64,000 nucleotides of DNA from positions 8,764,671 through 8,828,670 of the forward strand of contig OZ038320.1 in NCBI GenBank assembly GCA_964035795.1, read 5' to 3'. The translations under genes and the position numbers were made by a program. Under the pieces are notes generated by a model, which saw only the letters and a program-made list of their open reading frames with translations, was not told where the DNA came from and searched no databases. Below are positions 1-12,402 of this stretch, in pieces (within the stretch, counting starts at the first letter, position 1; each line of letters opens with the position of its first letter). Source of the DNA: Pterobdella sp. o SKG-2022 (Eukaryota; Annelida; Clitellata; Hirudinida; Piscicolidae).

Positions 1-340
1 ACTTATATAAAACAAGAAGTTTTCTGTGTTTCAAAACAGATTATTTTAAAATGAGCATTCATATTAAATAGTTTCTAAAAAATATTAAGTTTTTTACTGA
101 ATAATATTGATCAAGGTTACGGATAAGAAACGGTATTTGGGTAATATAAATGTTTATTTTAATTTTGGCCTAAAAACTTTTAAAGCTAATTTATAATCGT
201 GTTATATTGTATTTTCACTTGAATGTATTAAAAACCAGCTGTGTTTAATGCCTTGAAAGATGAATTTTCTTAAAATAAATGATATTTCAATTGAATTAAA
301 GATGATATTCAAAATTTTTCACAGAAAAGCTTCATGAAAA
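1..340. other. upstream of the zinc transporter
   Basis: AT-rich non-coding DNA before the first coding exon. It presumably holds the 5' UTR and promoter of the zinc transporter, but I see no clear core-promoter element or other gene. Confidence 0.4.
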
Positions 341-3300
341 ATGGATGTTAAAATTGACGTGTTAGAAACCGAGAGTGGAAACGAAGGTGAGTTGGCATGT
401 TTTTTGGTTTTTACAAGTTTTCCTAAAATTCTGTGTTTTCCACGAACGATTTCAAATTCAGCCTCAGTTTCTTCTGAATGGTCGAGTCAATAAAATGACT
501 TTTTAGTCGAATAAAGATTCATTGATATACTTTTATTCAAGAATTTCTTCGTATGCATAAATTAGTCTAACGACTTCATTTAAAAAATCAATCTGACTTA
601 GCCACAAAAAAATAAAAAGAAACTTGGAAATGTATATAAAATTAAAATTGTAGCCAATCAATTTTTAAAAGTTTTAAAAATCAAACTTAAAAATTCTAAC
701 GCGAAAATCTCTATCTAAAATCACTGTCCTTGCAAAGTATAATGTGAAAATCCGAAATAACTTTATTTTAAAATTAATATAAACCGCCAGATACCCAGCC
801 TCAAACCTTAAAGGCTCGAAGTCCCACGGGTTCAGACCACTGCCACACTGGTTGGAGGGATGAGAAAAGTGTGGTCAATAGAAGAGCATTTAAGAAACTT
901 CTCATAGCCTCACTGTTATGTCTCATTTTTATGCTCCTTGAAATTATTGGTGGGTGTATTTTATATGTTTCATCTATGTTTGAGGATGAAGTCTATTCTG
1001 AAACAATAGTATAGGGAACAAACACAAATTATATATTTAAATAACTCCACCAAGTTTTCGTAAAGAAAATTCCACATGATGATCTGATGCTTGCCAATTT
1101 ATTCACGAAAAGCTTTATGAATTTACTTAAATCTTTGGCTTTGTTTCGGATGTTTCTCGACAATTACGCCTTTTTGTTTTTCTTTTGATTATTACTAGCA
1201 AGATTTATCAGATAATTTTTTATTTACATAGTAAAGAAAAAAATAAATATACATAAATAAAATTAGCATTGAAAGCCACTTCTGGCGCAGCTCAGAGACG
1301 ATTAGATCAATACTAATTATTTTCAATAAAAACGCTTGTAATCGATATTTGTTTCATAGTCAAATGCTGCAAATAAGACTTATTTTACAGGTGGCAATTT
1401 TCAATAATTTGTTTTTTATCCCGTTTGTACCCATTGATCTTATATGAGATCACTCACATATAACAGTTTTACTAATTATTGGTTAATATTTATCCAAATC
1501 CAATTAATTTTTTATTACCTAGAGTTATATCTTTAATAATGAATTCATTTTCTTTGAATTTTCAATTTGTATTTTATGATATTTAAGCTTAAAATTGTCA
1601 AAATTTTACTTCGACGGAAGTTTATTGAAAAAAATTTTATTAAGGCATAATAGTTTATAATTAGGCTGAAACAAAATGAAATATGTTGAATTTATCTTCA
1701 ATTAATACTTTAAAATTTCAAAACTTGAGATACATGAAAAATCAACAAAATAAAAGGCATTAAAAGTTGCTGATCTAATATGAGATCAATGGGCACAAGT
1801 GTTAGTAAATGGGCGTTCTACATAAAATACATTATAATTAGTGAAATTTCAATTTTAAAAAGCAAATATTACAAAACTTATAAAATAGTCAAAAAAATTA
1901 TAAAAAATAACTTTTTGCAAATATTAGTTTATATTTATAATTGATTGATCCAAACTTTCGTAAAATACTTCGGACATCATGCACTCAAACGGTTTATTAG
2001 GGGCAAGCCAAATTGATTTGGCTACAAAGTTTGGGCATTGTGCGGTTCTTCAAGCTATTACTCTAACTTTGATCTGTATTGTGGTAGAAACTTATGAGAC
2101 CACGGAAAGACCTACAACTAGGATCGCAAGCTGTTCTGAATATGTTGGATGCGATAGAAAAACTTCAGACGCACACTGTTTTTGACAACTTTTTCACAAG
2201 TTATCTATTATTGATTCATCTAAAAAGTCTTGGTTTCTGAGCAACAGGGAAGATATAAGATAACTGGTTGAAAAAAGGCCCTTTGACCAACAAAAAAACA
2301 ATGAATAAGCAAAAAAAGGCGGTCACAGCTATAGATATCAATGAGGGAATTTTAATTGTGAGGTGGCAAACACTGGGAAAATTTTTGATACAGCTGAACT
2401 TATTCATGAAGTAATTTTTTGGAAAAAAAATTATAATCAAAGGTTTAGTTCCACGGCTTAATGTATTTAAAAAATTTAACTCGAATGTTTGGAGTGGATA
2501 AGCACGATTGGTGGACAAGCAAATATGCCACAACAATAGAGGCTAAAAATGGTTTTGACCAATATTTACTAAAATACTGTATATGACAGTATTAAAATTT
2601 TGGATAATCTATAATTGGTCGGACGAGGAAAGTGATACGCAAGCTTAAAAACGGATTTGCTTACATTTAGAAGAGCAATTAGCCGATCCTTCTTCAAAAA
2701 CTCTGCATTAAAGGGAACCAAAAATCATAAGATACAATTGTTCAAAGTTTCTACAAACTTTTAAAGATGTCCGTTTCAATCTTAAAGGACCTATTATAAT
2801 AACTAGGAATGAACAAGAAGATGCCAAAACAAGCCATGCATCGCTAGACCACGGACATTTTGGAAAAATGCACTGTTACTTTGAGAATAGCTTTGACTTA
2901 TTCATATCATAATTTTAAATAAAAATGGGAATATATATTTTTGAGTAATTTGATGAGTTTTTCTGTTATTATATGTGAAATTTTGTTTTCGGTTATTTGA
3001 ATATTAGAACAATCAGTTAAAATTTTGAAAAAAAAATACTTTTTCAGAACTTTTGGAAAATTTTATCTAATTATAAATAATTAAATTTGAAATTTTTTTA
3101 TATTTTAGTTTTAAAAATAAATTTAAAGCGAATTAAAATCTTCAGACTACTCTTTTTAATGCTATGCGGTTTAAGCCCATTTGCTAACACTTGTGGCCAT
3201 TGATCTCACATGAAATCACCCTGAATCTCGCTTATTTTTGTCAAAATTAAAATCTTTTTTTTCTGTGTTTTTTTGAAGTCGTTTAAGGTAGGAACAAAAA

Positions 3301-6300
3301 TTTCAATGAAAAATTACTGCCATTAGCATTTTGGGCACAAACGGGTTAAGATAAAGTTATGAAGTGAATTGATCTAAAACAGTCGAGAGATTCGAATGTT
3401 CCCAGTTGTGTGATTCAACTGGCGTTTAGTATAACACAAGCTTGAATCAATGTGAAATATTAGCCTTTTTAACTTGTTTTTTGAATTAACAGCGATAAAA
3501 AAATTTATGAAAACTGTAAAAGTTTATTATCCAACTAAAAGTTTCAAATAAATATTGAAACAAAAAAACCTCGTTTTAAAAAAATTCTTTCCCAAATACT
3601 TTTTGTTAATATCTTGCTCTATATCAGGTGAATAAAAGAACTTCATGAATGAAGTCTGCACAAAAATATATAAATTAAAATTTTTTCACTTTTCAATATT
3701 GAATCTTTTTGAGGCGTCTTTTTCTAGTGCTATAACGCCTTTTAAATGAACCATCAAATAAGGCACGTTCAAGGCTTTCCAAGGAGTTTGTGTAAAATTT
3801 CACATGTATAAAAGTACCAGCTTATATGAATTGAATTCTTTATTCAAACATCTTTCAACGATGCTTTAAGTGCTGTCAGGTGTATTGTATTGAGGTGTAT
3901 AAAACTGTGATTATATCTTAAAAAGAAAATTAATTAGTTATATATAGGAGTATAATGTAATGTCTGTTGACCAAAGTTCTGTGAGATCATGTGGATAAGC
4001 AGGCATTCAAGTTTGATATGCGTTTGTAATAATACCGAATGTTTCATCAACCAGCTTTTCTATAAGTATTTCTTAGAGATTTATTTATAAAAAATGTGAC
4101 TTTAGTTTTTTTTTTCAAATTTAAATAAAAATTTTATTCTTCGGCTTAAAATAGCATAATAAAATAAGTTTCCAACTTATATTATTATATAATACATTTG
4201 CAGAGACAGCTTATGTAATTTTTTCTTAAAGGATTTTTCAAGCTTCATACTTGAAAATAATTCAGTTTTTAGGCCATTACACAAAATTGAGGGAAGGACA
4301 ATTGAGTAAATAAATTTTTAGTGAGATCGATTAGGGGCTTAAGCTTCAAAGAAATGTTCTTTCATGTTGTCATGGCAATTTTTTACTAAGCTAAACCTAT
4401 CAAAAATTTTAGTTTTTAAAAATTTAAACAACACCTCATTTTTGAAGTATGAGAAACAAGAAACAATTTGCTTGAAAATTGTTGTAAGAATTTTATGTAT
4501 AAATTTTGTTCCAAACAAGTGAATCGAGAGTACTTTCTTCATTTTTACCCTCAAAATGTAAATAATTGTAAAGTTTGATCTTTTTGAACCATACTTTTAA
4601 AAATTCTTGTACTGTTAAAATTATATTCTGGGGGCAATATGATCCAATAAAACACGCTGCTTTAAGTTTTAGCCTACGAATCTTTTCGATATACTGTGAA
4701 ACCGTCATGAAATAGTGGTTAAAAATTTACTACAATGGTTTCGCAACTCATTTTTTTATGAAAAAATAGTTCAAATGATTTAACATTTTTTTTAGATAAC
4801 TATAATGTTAATATTTAAACATAAAAGCTCACCGCTGAGTTGATGTCTCTAAAAATTGTCAGAGTTTTCTTCAGCGATTTAAATTTTTTCTAACTGAAAT
4901 TTTCAAAATCAAATTTTAGAAAATTTTTCCAAGGGTTTATCAAGAGGTATAATCTGTCTTAAAACGAACTACTGTTTCATTTAAAGTTGAAGCAATTTCA
5001 TATAATGTAGATAAGTTAATGATATTTTTAACTAGTGTAAAAAATGATATTATACTTGATAGTTGATATACTTATAATATTGTGTGATCAGAAAATTATT
5101 TGATGCTTGCAACTTTATCACTCTTACTTTATTCAATGTTTTAAAAAAAAACTCATGAAAAGACATTGTAAGTAATTTGTGTTTCAAACATTTTTTTTTA
5201 TTCGTTAAAATTGAGAATTTTATAGATAAGTTTATTATTAATATACTCATGAACTATGATAAGTTAAATTTTTTGAAAATTTTAGATTTTCCTGTAATAA
5301 ACGTATCTTTAAAAGCCCTAATTTTCAACGAATAAAAACAAAAACTTGTGAACCTTTTTCGCCAATTGAACAAAGTGGTAGTGTTAAAAAAAACTAAAAA
5401 AAATTATTCCACAGAATTAAAAGGTATTTAAACAGAAAATTTTCACACTGAATATTTTAACTCCCAAAGCCCTCTTGTGGTAGTTATCATTATAATACAA
5501 ATTGCTTCTATCAAGTACCAAAAGTTACGACCAAGCAAATTAAATTTTTAAACAATTATTAAAATATTGTTCAACTGATAGTTTTATTGAATATTTGATA
5601 AATTTTTTCACTAAAAAAGAAAAAGTAGTTTAGAAGCAATTAAGAATATTACTGGTTTTTATCTTCAAGAGCCATACGGCATTAACTATGCATTGCAAAA
5701 TAAATAGCTTTTTTAACGCTAACAGCTTCTCACTTAATTAAAATACAACCAACCAGTATTTCTCCACAAAATAAAACAAATTACGGTGATAAAATTAATT
5801 GGTAGCTTATGCGTTAAATAAAGGCAAAGAATACAAAGGATTTTCTCACTACAGGGGGGGTCTTTGCAAACAGTCTGGCTATCGCAACAGATGCGGCTCA
5901 CTTATTCACAGATTTATCAAGCTTTTGTATAGGTCTCTTGGCTATTTATCTTTCGTCTAGACCACCATCCAAACGCCTCAGTTTTGGCTGGTATCGAGCA
6001 GGTAAAAAACTTTTATTGGCTTGAATCGTATGAGGTTTTAATTGAAGTTTATTCAAGTCCAAGAGTGCAATAAAAATAATTGCAAAGTTATTTCATAATT
6101 TAAACATTTACTTTTTTTTTATTCGAAAAAAGCTAGAAGTTTCATTGTGGAATCAAGAATAATAGAGGCATTGTTATAGCATTCATAAATTTTCAGACCT
6201 AGAATTATTTAATTCAAAATTTCAATTTAATTAACAAAAAAAACAATTAATGACTACAATAACGGAATGATTTATTGTAGAATTAATAATAATCTCATTC

Positions 6301-9300
6301 ATCCATTAACGAGTTAAATGCGATGTCTTTTTTCAGAAGTTTTAGGAGCAATGTTATCCGTTTTAACTATATGGCTGGTGACAGTGATACTGGTGTACAT
6401 GGCTGTGTTGAGAGTCATTAATGAAGACTATGAAATTAACGCTTTAATCATGATGATCACTGCAGGCCTAGGAATCGTCTTCAACTTGTGGTATGAGTTT
6501 TTGTTTGGTTAAGGCTGGTTTATTGACATCACCGTGGCTTGGGTAGATGGTTACAATGTTTTTTTAATGTATTTCGTAGGTGATTTGAAGCTAATGTGGT
6601 TTCGATAAAAAACTGCTTTCTATGGGATTATAAACAAGATTAAGCTATTCCGTAAAAAACGTTATTGCAAAATAACTTGGAATACATATTTTTTAACTCA
6701 TTTTAAAAACTTCATTATTCATCAAAAATAAGCTTATTCTTTTTACATTTTCTCTTGGTTAATCTAATCCGAAAAAGTTTGACTGTGTTGATTGCCATAA
6801 ATTTACATGTCTTAATACAAAGATTTTTCTTACAGAGTATTTTCTAGTGAATGTATTTTGGAACTTAAGTTTTTTGATAATATTGAGAATATCGAAAAGT
6901 CATTATAAGAAACGAATTTTTATGAAACTGCCTTATTTCAAAGTTGACAATTCGGAGTGCTAAAATTTCATTTTTATTTTCTATCTTTATGGCCGGACAA
7001 AATATTTTGCCAATACGATGACAGGAAATTCGAAAAGTTTTAGTTTTTTAAATTTTTAATGCAGTTTTACAGATTTTTTCCATAAATATGAATTAAAATA
7101 ATACTTTTGCTAATAATTTATTTTAATTAAAAAAAACATCTTTAGTCATAAAGTTCAAAAAAAAATTTATGTTGGAAAAAAAATTTTAAATATATAACTA
7201 AAAGACAAAAAATTGCTTGAGCGAAACTTTATTACAAATCTTGAAGTTTTATTCGAAAAAAATTGTACTAGATGCCAGACTTTATTTTGCTTAATTGGTT
7301 TTAAAACTTTTCAGCATGATGTTCACTCTAGGACATTCACATTCACACTCCCACAACGACCCTCCTTCACGCGCAGCTCCAGAAGATACGTCCTCAGTGG
7401 AAAGCTCTTTGACAACACAAAACTCTAATGAAAAAACCATGCTTTTTAATCGCAAATATTCAGAAAGTAGGAGTTATAAATCAAATCAAAGCATCAACGT
7501 GAGCAAACATGAGCTGTCTCAGACTGCCACCAGAAGGAAGGAGGTAGAGGATCTAAACGTCAGAGCTGCCCTGATACACGTCATCGGGGACCTGGTTCAA
7601 AGCGTTGGTGTCTTCATCGCATCCCTTCTTATCTATTTCAAAGTGAATTTATCTATTTTAATTCAAATTTATTTATGTGAATTTTTTATTCGGTTTAGAT
7701 TAATTGTACATGGGAATATGATAGGGATTAAAAAATTTAGAGTGATGTGTCGAAATAGGACTTCAATGGTTATCGATCATTGCCGATTTGTTCCTTTGGC
7801 ACATTAGCAGGATTTATCAATGTAAAATATATAATAGTTTTTAATCATAAAAAATGTGTTCAAATATTTTTTTCAATTTCAAACTTTTTTTTTAAATATG
7901 TTTAAAAACAACACATGAACAGTTCTTTTAATCGAATAAAAAAAAACCCTTATTAAATTAATGTAACGACTGAAGTATGACCGAAAATATATTTAGTTAA
8001 AAGAATCTAACCCAAATTTCCCAATGTAAGAAAAAACATTAATTTTAAAAGCAAAAAAGAATTTTTCCGCTTCACTGCTTCATTTGTGTTGGTCCAATTT
8101 ATAAATACAACATAAAAAACAGCCAAGCTGGAAAATAGCTGACCCAATCTGTACATTCATCTTCTCCCTCCTCGTCCTCATCACCACACTCAAAATTCTC
8201 AGAGATATCATCAGAGTGCTGATGGAAGGTAGTTAACATTGCTAGCGTTTATTTAAAAGAATCATGTTTAGAAGCATTTAATATTTCGCTCACGTTTTGA
8301 ACTATGCAGACATAATTTGGTAGCGACATTATGGATGCAAAATGAATGATAACCAAAACGATTTATTGGTTCTCGTCACTTACTGCATGTTAAAATATTT
8401 CGAGAATTTGTATCTTCTTTTTCATTTAAGTAGAACAATTCCTTAAAATTCGTTTTTTTGCGTGGTTTGGTGTGTTTATGCACAACATTTTATGGATAAG
8501 TATCGGAATATTTTGCAATGAATGTTGTAATTTTTTATAATAACTGAAGATAATAATAATTTAAATTTTTTAGTTACAACAAAAGTAGTCAGAAAGAAAT
8601 TTTTCCTTGTGAATATGTTCTATAAAAGAAAAAAGAGTTTAAGCTTCAATCGAAAAGCATCTTTTGCAAAATTAAAAAAATTTTTTCATCCAAAAGTAGC
8701 AAAAAAATTTTAATTAAAATGTTTGAATGTTTAAATACACAAATTAAACTTCTGTAGGCTTTTCATTTGAAGATTAATGTCATCAGTAATCAACCTATTA
8801 AAGGAATCCCTCTGTGTAATTAAATATATAAAACAGAATTTAATAAGTATTTATACGCTTTTATTTGGGTTTGCGGTTTTTAATATCTATAAAGTTCCAT
8901 TTTCTTTAATGAACCTCTTAATACTTCAAACCATTTAAAATCATTAGGGCCAAGTATTATACCCTCAACGTTTACAGTGCTTATTTGATGCTATAACAAC
9001 AAGAAGTGTGATTATAGCTCCATCAATTTCATGACTTCTTCTATTGCTGGGTTTAATACATACATTTTAACAAGGCTTTTTGTTGAGTCTTATCAAAGTG
9101 TTAGTCTACAGAAAAGAGGTGAAATTTCAACACAAAAGTATTCAAGAGCGTATAAGCTTTTCGATGGATAATAAAATTGTCATCAAATGATGTCAAGTTT
9201 TTAAAACAGTTAAGCTTATAAATAAGTTGTGTTTTTTAATAAGTTTAATCTTTAATCGATTATTCTTCAGGCACGCCTACGAATATTTCATTCAATGAAG

Positions 9301-10755
9301 TCAAGGAGTCTCTCAGTCAGTTGGAAGGGGTAAGTCTTTTGGCTTTTAATAATTTAATTATTTAATATAAATCTATATGTTATCAAAGTTTTATTCTACG
9401 AAGAAAGTAGTAAGATACGACACAAGCCTTTGTGTTTAACCTGCCATTCTATAATGCATAATTCACTATAATTATTCATGGTATAACTTATGAAGGTTTT
9501 TATAAAAAAGACAAGAGCATAATTTATATTTATGATCTGGAAGATAAATTTATCATACAAAATAATTTCACATAATTCAATTTGATAAGATTTAAAATGA
9601 TTTTTAAATATATTATTCTACATACAATGAATGAATTAATAATGATTTCGTATCATAATGATTTTTTTCCGAAAGCCTCAATAAAATGAATATAATTTTA
9701 AAACACTAGTTGACTCAACTAGTGTTCTGAAATTATTTTCGATTTCTTTCGTTTAAAAGGGTTAAATATAGATCTTCACAATCATTTGTATATAATGGTT
9801 GAATTTAAAAGTAAATTTGATTAAAGGGTAATTCATATTTTTATATCAATTGTTTCTCCTATAATTATGTTTCAATCTTATATTTAATTATAACTTTTTG
9901 CCATATATATCTTTAAATGTAATATGTTTCTCAAGCTTAGTTTGCTTAATTATAAAAAGTGGTCTATAAAAAACTGCAAAATTTAACGTATCAAGTTGAT
10001 AAATGCATCTAATATCAGTTAAAATAGCATATATTTTGATAATTATATTTTTGAAAATGATTTCGATTCTAAAGTTAATCAGGCCTATATTAACTGCCGC
10101 TAATGAGTAGAAGCTAATTTAGCAGCTCGTAATCACTTATATCAAAATATTAAAATTTTTTAAAATCTGTTATTAATATACTTAGAAATCAATATAAAAC
10201 TATTTAGGAACAATATCATTTAATTAAATCATCACAAACAATATTACCCACTCGATTAAATGGAAATCATCAAAAAAGAACAATATAGCCATAACAGCGT
10301 TTTAAAATTTGTGATAAAAAACCACGTTAACAACAGTGTTTAAACAACACTGACAAACGGCCATTGATCGCCATTATCATAGGTGAAAGAGGTGCATAAT
10401 TTGAGGATATGGTCATTAACAACGTCACGAATTGCCTTGGCCGTTCATCTGGTGATCGACGACTCTACACTTTCTCAAGAGGTGAGTTTTGATGCGTAAT
10501 CCATTGCAGAAGTTGAAAGATTCGAAATTAAATTGCTCATATTTTATTTATTTCAACAATTCTTATATTTATTTCTTTATTATATTATTTTTTGTTGTTG
10601 TTTAAGAACTATCTTAAGAGATTTTCTTTCAACCACAGGTTTTGTCAAAGGCCTACAAAATGCTACAAAAAGATTTCAACATAGAAGAGTCAACAGTTCA
10701 AGTGGAGGTATATGTGTCTCAAATGGATGACTGTGCCCAGTGCAAACTCCCGTAG
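341..10755 (+). CDS. ZnT-type zinc transporter (SLC30A2/3/4/8 group), nine exons
   Basis: Cation-diffusion-facilitator protein that moves Zn2+ out of the cytosol into vesicles or across the membrane in exchange for protons. Coding exons: 341-386, 791-949, 5855-6001, 6337-6490, 7315-7642, 8123-8228, 9271-9329, 10383-10481, 10639-10755. All borders are GT-AG and the phases close to give 404 residues, close to vertebrate ZnT2/ZnT8. The Zn-binding HxxxD pairs are visible in TM2 (H84/D88, in DAAHLFTD) and TM5 (H257/D261, in HVIGD). The His loop HSHSHSHND follows TM4 (about residues 176-184), and the cytosolic C-terminal domain is present ([10 protein letters not shown], then [12 protein letters not shown]). 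The start ATG at 341 opens a short exon that joins in frame. Intron 2 is about 4.9 kb and holds a piggyBac relic. Exon 5 is followed by open intronic sequence that is not coding. The exact paralogue cannot be decided from sequence alone. Confidence 0.95.
950..1419 (+). other. intron 2 of the zinc transporter, part before the transposon
   Basis: AT-rich intronic sequence. I see nothing coding. At about 1104 it contains one imperfect copy of the ACGAAAAGCTT motif discussed under findings. Confidence 0.6.
1420..3345 (+). mobile_element. degenerate piggyBac-type DNA transposon
   Basis: The termini are inverted: CCCGTTTGTACCCA at 1420, and the reverse complement of CCCGTTTGTGCCCA ending at 3345. 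TTAT lies immediately outside on the left and TTAA on the right, as expected for decayed piggyBac TTAA target duplications. A second, subterminal inverted pair lies at 1771-1814 and 3175-3218. Between them is a broken + strand transposase. About 1990-2100 matches the conserved block with [11 protein letters not shown] and [25 protein letters not shown] is read at 2184-2237, and a [17 protein letters not shown] block lies near 2490-2530. Stops and frameshifts interrupt every block, so the copy is dead. It sits inside intron 2 of the zinc transporter in the same orientation. Confidence 0.88.
3346..5854 (+). other. intron 2 of the zinc transporter, part after the transposon
   Basis: AT-rich sequence with many homopolymer runs. 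The short open frames here have no recognisable motif. I see no exon, RNA gene or clear repeat. The acceptor of exon 3 (ACAG) ends it. Confidence 0.55.
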
Positions 10756-12402
10756 TCTCCCTTCGCTAGAGATCTACGCTGTTTTTAATGAGGACTTGTT
10801 GCAAAATCGTTTCTATTAATTTAGCTTTAGGTTTGGTTTGATGTAGAATCAAAGATTTTATAGTTTCTTTTGAAGCATATTTATTCGAAAAAAAATTTGA
10901 TTATCTATCGATAATATTTTCGATTTTGAAATAAATATTACATGAACTACTCTGACGAAATTAAAAAAAGTGATCAATCAACTTTTAAATAAGCCCCATA
11001 TTTTTTCAACAAAACCCATAGAGAATTTTATATCATCATAATTCTTTGTAGAAATTTTATTTACTTTTTAATTAAGAAAATGAGAATGTGAAATTATTTT
11101 TCCAAACATGTTGAAATAAAATAAAGTGAGCATTTTAATCATTTGAAAACCTACAAGATTTTAAGTTTTTCAAGTCTTTGAAATAGAAAATATATGATTT
11201 CTTTCATCTTTGTAAATTTCAAAATTTAAAAGTAGTAAAGCTTGAAAATAACTATGTTTTTCAAGATAAGAATTACATTGATGGTTGCAAAAAAAAACTT
11301 GAATTTATATTTTTCTGCCCTTACATGTGTCTTCAACATTTCAAAGAAATTGTCAGTGATATTTTCTAAACCCACAACCAATTAAGTGTTTGTATTCATG
11401 TGTGAAACTAATACTACACGTCAAGCGAGTTTTATGTTTTTAAAACAAAGTTTTCATACCGATGACTTATTTAAATAAGCTAACGTTTCATAATTTTGTT
11501 GAACTTGTCTAATACTTTGACTTTTGGTTTCAATAAATGTATTTAAAAGTTCTTTAACTTTATTTTTGTTGAACAATTTTTTATAAAAAACGTCTTGATC
11601 TCAAATAATTAAATCATATTCATGAAAATATTCTTATTCAAATAGTCAATTAATCTCATTTTTAAAATTAACTCAATATCCATTCAATGAGTTCTGTAAG
11701 ATATAATTTTAAGAACAATTCGTTGAGAAAGTTAGTTGATCAATGTATGCACGACACTATTTATCGCTTCAGTAGTGCGCAGTGTTAGCCTCTTGTTAAA
11801 ACTTAAAGTCTTTATAGAGCAGCTTGAGTTCTAGACAGTGGACACATGCGCAAGTTAGTTTAGCTTATGTGAGGGACCATTAAATGACCCTAAACTATAT
11901 TTTCAGCTGCTTTTTTGATAATTTAATTTGAAGTATGTAAAAAAAAAATTTGAATGGTGATATAAGCTTCACCACTAAATTTTTATTCTTCATTATTTTT
12001 TTGAAAAATAAATTCCATGCATTGGATTTACTTACGTTTGGAGTAATTTAACGTATTATAGGCTTTTTTTTATCCCATCTACATGATTTCTTGTAATATT
12101 TAATGAAAATTCGATAAACAAAGATTCGAATAAATAAAATAAACTACTGATTTCAATTTTATTAAATTTTTTCAGTTTTTTTTGAAGATTCTTTATCGAG
12201 AGAGGTTGCCAGTGCATTCAAATCACTGATCACTTTCGACACTGAATCAAAAAGTTTAACACATATTTAAATCATTTTGAATCTATTAATTTTCATCTTC
12301 ATCGAATAAAATTCAATTAACGGGCAATGAATTTTAATCAGTTAATTTAAATTTAAATTATGGACTTGATCAAGGAAATTTGAACATTGCTATAAAATAA
12401 AA
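10756..12402. other. convergent intergenic region
   Basis: Lies between the stop codons of two converging genes, the zinc transporter (+) and the ankyrin gene (-). An AATAAA at about 10930 is a candidate poly(A) signal for the transporter. A less AT-rich patch at about 11740-11880 stands out slightly but is not open in any frame I checked. Nothing else is recognised. Confidence 0.45.

Noticed and set aside
1979..2185. 68-codon open frame as a gene
   Set aside because: It is a shifted frame of the dead piggyBac transposase. The conserved residues are in neighbouring frames.
7643..7807. Extension of zinc-transporter exon 5 to a stop at 7807
   Set aside because: The conserved protein stops at IYFK, a donor GTGAAT follows, and the next conserved block ([11 protein letters not shown]) is at 8123.
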